NCBI GenBank assembly: GCA_025997935.1
Contig: BNVG01000023.1
Coordinates: 1 to 20,923 of the forward strand
From: Synergistales bacterium
GTDB taxonomy: Bacteria; Synergistota; Synergistia; Synergistales; Aminobacteriaceae
Reading direction: 5' to 3'
DNA length: 20,923 bases
The translations under genes were made by a program, and so were the position numbers. The notes beneath the pieces are model-generated. The model was not told the DNA's origin. It saw only the letters and a list, made by a program, of their open reading frames with translations, and made no database searches. The first letter of the stretch is position 1, and each line of letters begins with the position of its first letter. Below, piece after piece: positions 1 through 7,252 of the stretch.

Positions 1-3
1 AAG

Positions 4-44
4 ATAAGAAAATCCCCTGTAATTATCATTTGCATACAGGGGAT
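4..44 (-). terminator. Rho-independent terminator of the truncated rpn gene
   Basis: A perfect 10-bp inverted repeat (12-21 with 35-44, arms ATCCCCTGTA/TACAGGGGAT, 13-nt loop) is followed on the minus strand by a T-rich tail (TTTTCTTATCTT, about 4-13, partly overlapping the stem base). It lies about 30 bases past the stop of the minus-strand gene at 76, which is where that gene's transcript should end. Confidence 0.75.
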
Positions 45-75
45 GCCTAGCTATTCGACAAAAAGAATTGGTTTT

Positions 76-636
76 TCAGTTCATCATGCCTTGGATTTGA
101 TCCAGAGGCAAACCGGCGCTTTTAGCGATAACATCTGGGGTAAATCCATTGGCAAGAAGATTGCGCGCCATTTCGAGCTTGCCTTCTTTTATGCCTTTTT
201 CCATTCCACGCCTCTCAATTTCCGCCGCTTCTTTCTCTTCACCCATGCGTATATACACTATCTTTCCCTCCTTATTCAGTTGTTGCCTGTATTCAACGTA
301 TTGCGTTTTCAGTTGTTCATCTTTCAGATGGAGGATACGTTCAATAAAGAGCAACAAGTCTCGTTTATCATCTCTGCTCCAATCACGCTCACCAAGAAGC
401 TCCAGCAATTTGTGCAAGTAATTGTATTTCTGAAGCTCCTCCTTGCTACATGAGGCGCATTTCGCCGCGTAGAGAGCGAGGTCTATCGGGTTATCGCTCG
501 ACATAAGCTCTCTGTCGTCAAGGTCAGACAACACAAGGTTATTATAGCTATAACTGACGACTGTGCCATAGTGAGAATGAGAATAATACTCAGCTTCATT
601 TACAGGGCGTTTATCTGTGACAATAGCAAGCGCCAC
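76..636 (-). pseudogene. 5'-truncated Rpn/YadD-type nuclease gene
   Basis: The 186-residue frame resembles the C-terminal half of the RpnC/YadD group of Rpn proteins (PD-(D/E)XK superfamily, recombination-promoting nuclease/putative transposase). It begins at the LAIxTD segment that normally follows the nuclease core and runs through SSDNPIDLALYAAK, WSRDDKRDLLLFIERIL and a charged helical tail (EKGIKEGKLEMA). The expected N-terminal part of about 110 residues, with the catalytic D and ExQ positions, is absent. The frame opens with GTG (636) without a clear Shine-Dalgarno sequence. Family-like residues (REP) continue about three codons upstream to near 645 before a stop at 652-654, so the homology stops abruptly rather than at a natural start. 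A terminator remains downstream. Most likely a decayed copy; a shortened but still translated protein is possible. The truncation is inferred from memory of the family pattern. Confidence 0.7.
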
Positions 637-645
637 TGGTTCTCT

Positions 646-671
646 ACGGCATTACGCCGTCATGTTATAAT
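646..671 (+). promoter_or_regulatory. Extended -10 promoter with palindrome ahead of the intact rpn gene
   Basis: TGTTATAAT at 663-671 is a perfect extended -10 element (TGnTATAAT). No good -35 hexamer is visible, which extended -10 promoters tolerate. Directly upstream lies a short inverted repeat, ACGGC-attac-GCCGT (646-660), that could bind a regulator. The promoter would start transcription near 678, about 20 bases before the ATG at 700. The palindrome also sits where homology of the truncated minus-strand gene ends. Confidence 0.5.
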
Positions 672-699
672 AGCCTCAACAACAAGGACGGTGAAATCA

Positions 700-1605
700 A
701 TGCCCAATCTTCTCAAACCAAAAAACGACGTTATCTTCAAACGCATCTTCGGAACGGAGGAGAATAAAGATATACTGACCGGCTTCCTAAAAAGCGTTCT
801 TCGTTTACCGGAGGACGAATACGACGAGGTTTTATTATGTGACCCTAATTTAAGATATGACCGTATAGACGATAAAATAGGCATACTCGACCTCAAAGTA
901 AAAACCACCTCGGGTAAAATTATCGACGTCGAAATTCAGTTGACATTAGTTCCGCAGTTTCGCAAACGCATAATGTTCTACGCCTCAAAAATATTCTCGG
1001 AACAAATAGACAGCGGCGAAGAATACAAAACTATAAAGCAGGTTATACCGATTTTAATTGTGGACGATAAATTATTCGCGGTTGGTAATGACGATGACAA
1101 ATATCACCATCGTTTCACCCTTTATGATCCAAATAGTCAGTTAGAATTTACGGACATACTGGAAGTCCATACGTTAGAGCTTCCAAAACTGCCGGAATAC
1201 ACAGACGGTTCAAACCTTTGGAATTGGTTAAAACTGTTGGATTCCGAAAAGGAGGAGGATTTTAATATGTTAGCCCAGACAAGCCCGCAGATGGATAAGG
1301 CCGTCACAATTGTAAAATATTTATCGGCTGATGAACAGGTCAGACACGACTACGAACAGGCCGAAAAGAGACGGCGTGACCTCATGGTCATAACAAATAC
1401 GGCGATCAGAGAGGGATTGGCGAAAGGCGAAGCTATAGGAGAAGCCAGAGGGATAGCCAAGGGTGAAGCTATGGGGATAGCCAAGGGCGAAGCCAAAGGA
1501 AGAACCTACGCCGCGCTCAATCTCCTCCGTATGGGCGTTGACAAAAACACCATAGCCCAAGCGACAGGCCTCTCGCATGAGGAAATACAAAATTTGGAAA
1601 ATTAG
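700..1605 (+). CDS. Rpn family recombination-promoting nuclease/putative transposase
   Basis: A 301-residue member of the PD-(D/E)XK nuclease family transposase group. The N terminus MPNLLKPKNDVIFKRIFG is the family hallmark. The core reads GILDLKVKT then IIDVEIQLT, giving the catalytic D and the D-x-E-x-Q variant of the nuclease motif at about residues 68 and 82-86. Known relatives (E. coli RpnA-E) are metal-dependent DNA endonucleases that raise recombination, and some act in phage defence. The C-terminal third is a charged helix with GEA/GIAKGEA repeats, ending in a short helical motif (TIAQATGLSHEEIQ) that also ends the neighbouring truncated gene. ATG 700 is preferred over upstream in-frame starts because AAGGA (685-689) precedes it, family homology begins there, and an extended -10 element lies 30 bases upstream. 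The nearest neighbour is its truncated, divergent relative. Confidence 0.88.
   Translation: MPNLLKPKNDVIFKRIFGTEENKDILTGFLKSVLRLPEDEYDEVLLCDPNLRYDRIDDKIGILDLKVKTTSGKIIDVEIQLTLVPQFRKRIMFYASKIFSEQIDSGEEYKTIKQVIPILIVDDKLFAVGNDDDKYHHRFTLYDPNSQLEFTDILEVHTLELPKLPEYTDGSNLWNWLKLLDSEKEEDFNMLAQTSPQMDKAVTIVKYLSADEQVRHDYEQAEKRRRDLMVITNTAIREGLAKGEAIGEARGIAKGEAMGIAKGEAKGRTYAALNLLRMGVDKNTIAQATGLSHEEIQNLEN
1450..1493 (+). repeat. 24-bp tandem repeat inside the rpn gene
   Basis: A 20-base unit beginning GGGATAGCC starts at 1450 and again at 1474 with one difference (T versus C), giving a 24-base period. It encodes two GIAKGEA(M/K) octads in the C-terminal helix. Such in-frame octads are common in Rpn proteins and allow length change without frameshift. 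Confidence 0.75.
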
Positions 1606-1642
1606 AGGTTGTAACGCGTAACAGAACGTCGGTCAGATTTGA

Positions 1643-1690
1643 AAACCCACCTGAAAAGGCTTAACGCAAGCCAAGTCAGGTGGGTTTTTT
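1643..1690 (+). terminator. Strong terminator, probably bidirectional
   Basis: A 12-bp perfect stem (AAACCCACCTGA 1643-1654 with TCAGGTGGGTTT 1676-1687) ends in a run of T to 1690. It encloses a second small hairpin (GGCTT/AAGCC, 1658-1672). Read on the minus strand the stem is followed by TTTTC, so it can also end the convergent amidohydrolase transcript, whose stop is at 1699. Confidence 0.85.
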
Positions 1691-1698
1691 GAAAGGGT

Positions 1699-2874
1699 TT
1701 ACTGCCAGGAGAGCGCGAACTGCGCCAATGTCGCGCTTCCTATCCAGAGGACGCTTTCGTCTATGTCGAACTTCGGGTTGTGGTGCGGGGCGGCGGACTC
1801 GGACTTAAATGACGGGTGATAGAAGAACGTGCCGGGGATTTTTTCCATATAGCAGGCCATATCCTCCGCGCCCATAGTCGGCTCGTCTATTTCGCGGACA
1901 CGCTCGGCCCCGACTATTTCCGTCGCGGCAAGCCGCAGCTTCTCGGTCATTTCTTTGTCGTTGTTGAGGGCGGGCGGGCCGTAGGCGTACTCTATCTCTA
2001 CGCTGCCCCTCATTCCGCGCGCTATGTCCTCACACAGCTCTTTTATCCTGACCCCGAGACGCTCGCGCGTGGCTACTGACAAAGCCCTGTACGTCCCTTT
2101 CAACACGCACGTCGGGGCTATGATGTTTCCGGCGCTCCCGCCGTGAATGGCTCCGATGGTCACGACAGCCGAGTCGAGAGGGCTTGTCTCGCGGCTTACT
2201 ATCGTCTGGAGAGCGGTGAATGCCTGAGCGGCCATCGCTATGGGGTCTACGGTCAGGTGCGGCGTCGCGCCGTGTCCGCCCTTGCCGGTGAACGTTATCG
2301 TAAAAAAGTCCGAGGAGGCCATGAGCGGCCCCGGACGATAACATATATCGCCCGGCTTGCCGGGGCTCCAAAGTCCGCCCGTGTGGAGCGCGATTATAGC
2401 GTCGACTTTGGGGTTCTCAAGGACGCCGTCCTTCAGCATCGCCACCGCGCCGTATGTCGTCTCCTCGCCGGGCTGGAAAATCAGCTTGACCGTACCCTTG
2501 AGGTTGTCCTTGTTCTCCGTCAGAATCTCGGCGGCTCCCAAAAGCATGGCTATATGGGCGTCGTGTCCGCAGGCGTGCATGTTGCCGTTTTTGGAGGCGA
2601 AAGGAAGCCCGGTGTCCTCCAAGATATTCAGCCCGTCCATGTCGGAGCGCAGACCCAAAACCTTGCCGGGCTTGCCTCCCTCGATAAGGGCGGTGACGCC
2701 GTGCTCGGCGAGGCCCTGTTTGATGTCCTTCACGCCGAGCTTTTTCAGCTCTTCCACTATATGAGCCTCGGTTTGAACCGTGCTCAGGTTTATCTCGGGG
2801 CAGGTGTGGAACAACCTGCGCCGCTCCACTATTTTATCGTTCAGCGCGCGGGCGCGTTCTCCTATGCTGTTCAT
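1699..2874 (-). CDS. M20D family amidohydrolase (N-acyl-amino-acid/hippurate hydrolase type)
   Basis: A 391-residue metallohydrolase of peptidase family M20, subfamily D, which splits N-acyl amino acids or similar amides in the cytoplasm. Visible motifs: LRSDMDGL (75-82), MHACGHDAH (99-107) with metal ligands C102 and H104, PGEE (135-138) with the catalytic/metal glutamates, a histidine in ALHTGG (H164), MGAEDMACYM and the late APHHNPKF motif (H365) near the C terminus. Length and motif order are normal for the subfamily. It starts 11 bases after the EF-G-like stop codon, and the GAGGAG Shine-Dalgarno sequence lies inside the glutamate codons ending that gene, so the two are probably cotranscribed. 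Substrate (acetyl-, benzoyl-, indole-acyl- or dipeptide) cannot be told from sequence. Confidence 0.9.
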   Translation of the reverse strand: MNSIGERARALNDKIVERRRLFHTCPEINLSTVQTEAHIVEELKKLGVKDIKQGLAEHGVTALIEGGKPGKVLGLRSDMDGLNILEDTGLPFASKNGNMHACGHDAHIAMLLGAAEILTENKDNLKGTVKLIFQPGEETTYGAVAMLKDGVLENPKVDAIIALHTGGLWSPGKPGDICYRPGPLMASSDFFTITFTGKGGHGATPHLTVDPIAMAAQAFTALQTIVSRETSPLDSAVVTIGAIHGGSAGNIIAPTCVLKGTYRALSVATRERLGVRIKELCEDIARGMRGSVEIEYAYGPPALNNDKEMTEKLRLAATEIVGAERVREIDEPTMGAEDMACYMEKIPGTFFYHPSFKSESAAPHHNPKFDIDESVLWIGSATLAQFALSWQ

Positions 2875-2885
2875 GCTTGGTATCG

Positions 2886-4976
2886 CTACTCCTCTTCTTC
2901 CTCGGCCTGCTTGTGGGCCGCTATGACTTTCTTGGCTATGTCGCCCGGGACTTCCTCATAGTGAGAATACTGCATGGAGAAGTTGCCCTGACCGGAGGTC
3001 ATGGAGCGCAGAATAATGGCGTAGCGGAACATCTCGGCCAGAGGAGCCTGAGCCTTCACCACCTGGAGGTGTCCGTGCGCCTCCATGCCCATGATGCGCC
3101 CTCGGCGGCTGTTGAAGTCGCCCATGACGTCCCCCATGTACTGCTCGGGCACGACTACCGAGACGTTCATAATAGGCTCGAGCAGGACGGGCGCGGCGTC
3201 AAGGATACCCTTCTTGAACGACAGCCGCGTGGCGAGCTTGAACGACATTTCCGAGCTGTCAACGTCGTGGTAAGACCCGAAGAAAAGCTCCGCCTTAAAG
3301 TCCACCACCGGAAAGCCGGCGAGCGGCCCCTTCACCATGTACTCGCGCAGGCCCTTCTCGACGGCGGGGATGTAGTTTTTCGGAACGGCGCCGCCGACTA
3401 TCTTGTCTACAAACTCGAAGCCCGCGCCGCGCTCCTGCGGGGTATAGCGGATGCTCACGTCGCCGTACTGCCCGTGACCGCCGCTTTGCTTTTTGTGCTT
3501 GCCCTGAGCCTCGGCGGTCTTCTTTATGGTCTCGCGGTATGGCACCTGCGGGGTCTTGGTGTCAAGCTCGACGCCGTAGCGCTCTTTCATCTTTGCTAAG
3601 ACTATGTCGATATGCAGGTCACCCATGCCGGAGAGGACGTTGTCGTGCGTTTCGGGGTTTTTCTCGAAGGTGAGGCTGCGGTCTTCCTCGAGTGTGCGGG
3701 TGATGGCGTTGCCGAGTTTGTCCTCGTCGGCGCGGCTCTTGGCCACGACGGCGACGCTGTAGACCGGCGCGGGGAACTCTATATGCGGGAAAATGTGCGA
3801 AGCGCCGCCCTTGACGGCCAGCGTGTGCCCGACCTTCGTGCTTTGCAGTTTGGGGATGGCCACTATATCGCCCGCTATTATCTCCTTGACGTCGCTGCCG
3901 TCCTTGCCCGTCATGAACTTGAACGTGCTTATGCGCTCGTCCTCGTCCTTTTTTACGTTGTATATGTTGCTTCCGTCGGCGGCGAGTGTGCCGGAGTAGG
4001 CGCGGATAAACGAGAGCTTGCCGACGTAGGGGTCGACCATGACCTTGAAGCAGAGAGCCGAGAACGGCGCGGACACGTCGGGCGCGACGTCTATGACCGT
4101 ATCCTTTTTCTCGGCTTTGACCGAGCCGCGGTCTATGGGCGAGGGGAAATAATCCACGATAAAGTCTAAAAGCTGGTGTATTCCTACATTTGTTACGGAG
4201 CTTCCGGTGAGGACGGGCATTATGCGGCGCTTCGCTATGGCGGCCCGTACCACGCGGGTGAGGTCGCCGCCGTCGATTGCGCCGCCGTCGAGGTATTTTT
4301 CCATCAGGGCGTCGTCCATCTCCACGGCGGCCTCGACAAGCTCCTCGCGAGCGGACTTGACGGCTTCGGCCAAGTCCGCCGGCACGTCGCCTTCCGTAAA
4401 TTTTCCGCTGCCGTCAGGCGTATAGGTGTAGGCTTTTTGTTTGAGAACGTCGACTATCCCTTTGAAGTTGGCCTCGGAGCCGATGGGGAGGAAAACCGGT
4501 AAGGCGTTTGGTGTGAACTGCTCCTGTATGTCGGACAGAACCTTGTCAAAATCGGCGTTTTCCCTGTCCATTCTGGAGATGTAAAACACGGTAGGGGCGT
4601 TGTCTTCAGTGATATACTCCCACGCCCGCCCGGTCTGAACCTCGACGCCGCCCACGGCGTTGACCAAAAGAAGCGTCGTGTCGGCCACCCGGATAGCGGC
4701 GCTCATCTCACTTGTAAAATCGGCGAACCCCGGCGCGTCAAGCGCGAAGATGGTATGTCCGGCGCGCTCTAACGTCAGAAGCGAGGCGCTTATGGAGATT
4801 TGGCGTTTTTGCTCCTCAGAGCTGAAGTCGCTCGTCGTGTTGCCGGACTCGGTCTTGCCCATGCGGGTGATAGACCCGTTGTCGAAAAGCAGAGCCTCCG
4901 CCAAAGACGTTTTTCCGGAGCCTCCGTGCCCCGCCAGAGCGAAACTTCTCGTGTTTTCAGGTTGACGTGATCCCAT
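2886..4976 (-). CDS. Elongation factor G-like GTPase (EF-G-2 type)
   Basis: A 696-residue translational GTPase with the five-domain EF-G plan: G domain, domain II (from about residue 300), and domains III-V ending RYAIILRSMTSGQGNFSMQYSHYEEVP. Its G motifs are not those of canonical FusA. The P-loop is GHGGSGKTS (16-24), not AHxDAGKTT. G3 is DAPGF (80-84), not DTPGH. G4 is SRMD (134-137), not NKxD. These first two differences match the EF-G-2/EF-G-like subfamily (Thermus EF-G-2 type), whose role is unclear and which does not replace EF-G in ordinary elongation. The C terminus is a poly-glutamate tail. It follows pcm after an intergenic region with an extended -10 element and a hairpin, and is followed closely by the M20D gene. 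A separate canonical fusA should exist elsewhere in the genome. Confidence 0.9.
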   Translation of the reverse strand: MGSRQPENTRSFALAGHGGSGKTSLAEALLFDNGSITRMGKTESGNTTSDFSSEEQKRQISISASLLTLERAGHTIFALDAPGFADFTSEMSAAIRVADTTLLLVNAVGGVEVQTGRAWEYITEDNAPTVFYISRMDRENADFDKVLSDIQEQFTPNALPVFLPIGSEANFKGIVDVLKQKAYTYTPDGSGKFTEGDVPADLAEAVKSAREELVEAAVEMDDALMEKYLDGGAIDGGDLTRVVRAAIAKRRIMPVLTGSSVTNVGIHQLLDFIVDYFPSPIDRGSVKAEKKDTVIDVAPDVSAPFSALCFKVMVDPYVGKLSFIRAYSGTLAADGSNIYNVKKDEDERISTFKFMTGKDGSDVKEIIAGDIVAIPKLQSTKVGHTLAVKGGASHIFPHIEFPAPVYSVAVVAKSRADEDKLGNAITRTLEEDRSLTFEKNPETHDNVLSGMGDLHIDIVLAKMKERYGVELDTKTPQVPYRETIKKTAEAQGKHKKQSGGHGQYGDVSIRYTPQERGAGFEFVDKIVGGAVPKNYIPAVEKGLREYMVKGPLAGFPVVDFKAELFFGSYHDVDSSEMSFKLATRLSFKKGILDAAPVLLEPIMNVSVVVPEQYMGDVMGDFNSRRGRIMGMEAHGHLQVVKAQAPLAEMFRYAIILRSMTSGQGNFSMQYSHYEEVPGDIAKKVIAAHKQAEEEEE

Positions 4977-5013
4977 AGTATTTCCCCACCGTTCCTTTCC
5001 CCGATATGAAATA

Positions 5014-5048
5014 AAACAGGCGCAGGCCGAAAGACGTAGCGCCTGTTT
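5014..5048 (-). terminator. Hairpin between pcm and the EF-G-like gene: terminator or leader attenuator
   Basis: A perfect 10-bp inverted repeat (AAACAGGCGC 5014-5023 with GCGCCTGTTT 5039-5048) with a 15-nt loop. Read on the minus strand the stem runs into TTTTATTTC, a modest T tail. It lies past the pcm stop (5130) and 38 bases before the EF-G-like start (4976). If the extended -10 element at 5097-5105 is used, the hairpin falls inside the EF-G-like leader and could act as an attenuator rather than only ending pcm. Confidence 0.6.
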
Positions 5049-5096
5049 ACTTGAAAGTTAGATTACGGAACCAAACTATGCGTGAACTATTGGGCA

Positions 5097-5105
5097 ATTA
5101 TATCA
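5097..5105 (-). promoter_or_regulatory. Extended -10 promoter for the EF-G-like gene
   Basis: The minus strand carries TGATATAAT, a perfect TGnTATAAT extended -10 element, directly after the pcm stop codon. Only a weak -35 (TTAACC, 19-bp spacer) is present. Predicted leader length to the ATG at 4976 is about 115 bases and includes the 5014-5048 hairpin. Confidence 0.5.
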
Positions 5106-5129
5106 GAAACATGAAGGGAATGGTTAAAT

Positions 5130-5768
5130 TCAGTCCAAGCCCGTCAGTAGCGGGACGAATTTGCAGTAGTCATGCCATGTGTTGCGGAAGCCTTGTTCGA
5201 GATTTTCGCGCGTCAGGAGGCGCTGGTTTCCCGTGGCGACGTTCAGGGGCGCGACGAGTATGCCGCCGCGCGCCAGCTGTCTGTCCCACTCCGGCTCGAC
5301 GCGGCCTGTGGCCGCAGTGATGATTATGCGGTCGTATGGGGCGTTTTTGGCATATCCTAGGCGTCCGTCGCCGTATATGACGTTTGCGTCAAAATTCATT
5401 TCATTGAGACGCTTTCGCGCGCTCAGAGCCAAAGATTCTATCCGCTCGACCGACCACACGCGAAGTCCGAGAGAGGCCAAGACGGCGGACTGATAGCCGG
5501 AACCCGTGCCTATTTCCAAGATTTTCATGCCCTCCTGGGCGGCCAGCAACTCAGTCATTTTCGCCACCATATAGGGCTGGGAGATGGTCTGCCGGGAACC
5601 TATGGGGAGAGGTCTGTCTACGTAAGCGGATGGGGCGTGTTCAGTGGGGACAAAAAGATGACGCGGTACGGAGGCAAGCGCCGCGAGTACGCGCTCGTCT
5701 TTGACGTCGCGCCCGACAATTTGCTCTTCGACCATGTCGGTTGCCTCGTTTCGCCACTCTCGCGCCAT
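5130..5768 (-). CDS. pcm: Protein-L-isoaspartate O-methyltransferase
   Basis: A 212-residue cytoplasmic repair enzyme that transfers a methyl group from S-adenosylmethionine to L-isoaspartyl residues of aged proteins. Family signatures are GSRQTISQPYMVA (57-69), the SAM-binding loop ILEIGTGSGYQ (83-93), a following acidic residue in VERIE, and GDGRLGY (133-139). Length fits the family (205-220). The open frame extends eight codons further upstream to a TTG at 5792, but the GGAGGT at 5778-5783 lies nine bases before the ATG at 5768, so that ATG is the start. It is divergent from pepT, with a 159-bp AT-rich spacer. Confidence 0.92.
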   Translation of the reverse strand: MAREWRNEATDMVEEQIVGRDVKDERVLAALASVPRHLFVPTEHAPSAYVDRPLPIGSRQTISQPYMVAKMTELLAAQEGMKILEIGTGSGYQSAVLASLGLRVWSVERIESLALSARKRLNEMNFDANVIYGDGRLGYAKNAPYDRIIITAATGRVEPEWDRQLARGGILVAPLNVATGNQRLLTRENLEQGFRNTWHDYCKFVPLLTGLD

Positions 5769-5780
5769 GCGACAAGCACC

Positions 5781-5838
5781 TCCGAAAATCAAAAATCAAA
5801 TTCCGAAAACCGGATTTCCGAAAAATAAATTCCGAAAA
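5781..5838. repeat. Four copies of TCCGAAAA in the pcm leader
   Basis: TCCGAAAA begins at 5781, 5802, 5817 and 5831 (spacing 21, 15 and 14), three of them as TTCCGAAAA, in AT-rich DNA. On the minus strand the copies lie in the untranslated leader of pcm, the first overlapping its Shine-Dalgarno sequence. They could be a regulator array, an RNA-level motif, or slippage-derived low complexity. Confidence 0.5.
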
Positions 5839-5897
5839 ACAAAATTTCCAAATTGCCGCTCGACTGAAACGCGAAACAGTTGTATTCTTAAATAAAC

Positions 5898-5905
5898 ATT
5901 ATACT
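5898..5905. promoter_or_regulatory. Overlapping divergent -10 elements between pcm and pepT
   Basis: The plus strand reads TATACT at 5900-5905 and the minus strand TATAAT at 5898-5903, so one 8-bp site offers a -10 element in both directions. No good -35 hexamer at a 16-18 bp spacing was found for either strand, which keeps confidence low. Position fits: 23 bases before the pepT ATG, 130 before that of pcm. Confidence 0.35.
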
Positions 5906-5927
5906 ACCAAAGAAGGGGAATGATTTT

Positions 5928-7178
5928 ATGTATTCCGCGCTAAGTCGTTTTCTGAAATACGTGACTTACGACACGCAGTCCGTCGACAGAGCCGAGCAAA
6001 CGCCAAGCTCACCCGGGCAGCTCGCCTTGGCCGAAGTTTTGGGCAAGGAACTCGAGACGCTCGGACTTAAAGACGTGGAAGTCACGGAGCACGCTTACGT
6101 CACCGCCTCATTGCCGTCCAATATCACGGACTCCGCAAAGAAAAATAAAGTTCCGGCCATAGGCTTCGTCGCGCACATAGACACCGCCACGGAGGTGACG
6201 GGCAAGGACGTGAGGCCCCGCGTGGTCAAAAACTACGACGGAGGGGATATAACCCTGAAAGACGGCGGCGGGGGCGAAAAGGTAGTCCTTTCGCCGAAAG
6301 ACTTTCCGTACTTAGCCGACTACAAGGGTCAGGACATTGTCGTGACCGACGGCAACACGCTTCTCGGCGCGGACAACAAGGCGGGCGTCGCCGAGATAGT
6401 AGCCGGCGTTGAGTGGCTCATTCAACATCCCGAGATACCACACGGCGACGTAAAAATAGCGTTCACCCCCGACGAGGAAGTGGGGCACTTAGCGAAGCTG
6501 CTCGACATAAAAAAATGGGGCGCGGACTTCGCCTACACCATAGACGGCGGGCCGGTCGGCGAGATATGCTGGGAGAACTTCAACGCCGCGGGCGCCGTGA
6601 TAACCATAAAGGGGCGCGCCGTACACCCTGGCAAGTCAAAAGGGCTCATGCTCAACGCCGTCACGATGGGGCAGGAGTTCAACGCTCTTTTCCCGCCCGC
6701 GGAGACGCCCGCCACGACGGAGGGCTACGAGGGGTATTACCACTGCATGAGCTTTAACGGCTCGGTCGAGGGCGCTACGCTCAAATACATCATACGCGAC
6801 CACGACACAAAAAAGTTCGAGGAGCGCAAGAAGTTTATGGAGAAAGCCGTAAAGTGGATGCAGGATAAATACGGCACAGACCGCTTTGAGCTTGACATGA
6901 GAGATCAGTACCGCAACATGGCCGACAAGGTCAAGGGGCATGAGGACATTGTCGACCTGGCGCTTAACGCCATGCGTGAGCTTGGCATGGAACCGAATAT
7001 CGTCCCCATGCGCGGCGGTACGGACGGCGCGGCGCTTTCCTGGCGCGGACTGATAACGCCGAACCTTTTCACGGGCGGACACAACTATCACGGCAAGTTT
7101 GAGTTTATCTCAGCGCAGTCCATGGACAAGGCCGTCGATATGATACTCAAGATTTTAGAGCTTTCCGCCCGAAAATGA
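5928..7178 (+). CDS. pepT: Peptidase T (tripeptide aminopeptidase)
   Basis: A 416-residue zinc metallopeptidase of family M20B that removes the N-terminal residue from tripeptides in the cytoplasm. Motifs in order: GFVAHIDTATE (79-89) with metal ligand H83 and catalytic-site D85, LLGADNKAGVAEI (145-157) with bridging D149, FTPDEEVG (179-186) with the catalytic E183/E184 pair, YTIDGGPVGE (203-212), GRAVHPGKSKG (229-239) in the dimerisation lid, MRGGTDGAALS (361-371), and GGHNYHGKFEF (383-393) with the last metal histidine. Length is typical (about 410). AAGGGG precedes the ATG. It heads a plus-strand series with comB, larC and a DUF4230-like gene, although comB has its own promoter. Together with the M20D hydrolase it suggests growth on peptides or amino acids. 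Confidence 0.95.
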   Translation: MYSALSRFLKYVTYDTQSVDRAEQTPSSPGQLALAEVLGKELETLGLKDVEVTEHAYVTASLPSNITDSAKKNKVPAIGFVAHIDTATEVTGKDVRPRVVKNYDGGDITLKDGGGGEKVVLSPKDFPYLADYKGQDIVVTDGNTLLGADNKAGVAEIVAGVEWLIQHPEIPHGDVKIAFTPDEEVGHLAKLLDIKKWGADFAYTIDGGPVGEICWENFNAAGAVITIKGRAVHPGKSKGLMLNAVTMGQEFNALFPPAETPATTEGYEGYYHCMSFNGSVEGATLKYIIRDHDTKKFEERKKFMEKAVKWMQDKYGTDRFELDMRDQYRNMADKVKGHEDIVDLALNAMRELGMEPNIVPMRGGTDGAALSWRGLITPNLFTGGHNYHGKFEFISAQSMDKAVDMILKILELSARK

Positions 7179-7194
7179 GATAAATAAGATATAA

Positions 7195-7224
7195 TTGACC
7201 GAAATCACTATGCCGCGTTACAAT
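7195..7224 (+). promoter_or_regulatory. Promoter of the ComB-family gene
   Basis: TTGACC (7195-7200), an 18-bp spacer and TACAAT (7219-7224) form a sigma-70-like promoter 28 bases before the ATG at 7253. GGAGGAGG (7239-7246) is the ribosome binding site. An alternative TATAAT lies at 7190-7195 without a matching -35. Confidence 0.55.
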
Positions 7225-7252
7225 ATTCGAGGCAGTTCGGAGGAGGCGTGAG

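Noticed and set aside
571..699. Upstream extension of the intact rpn gene
   Set aside because: It overlaps the other rpn copy and the extended -10 promoter; the family N terminus begins at 700 behind AAGGA.
2143..2961. 272-codon plus-strand open frame opposite the M20D gene
   Set aside because: It is a GC-driven shadow of the minus-strand gene, has an arginine/glycine-rich low-complexity product and no ribosome binding site.
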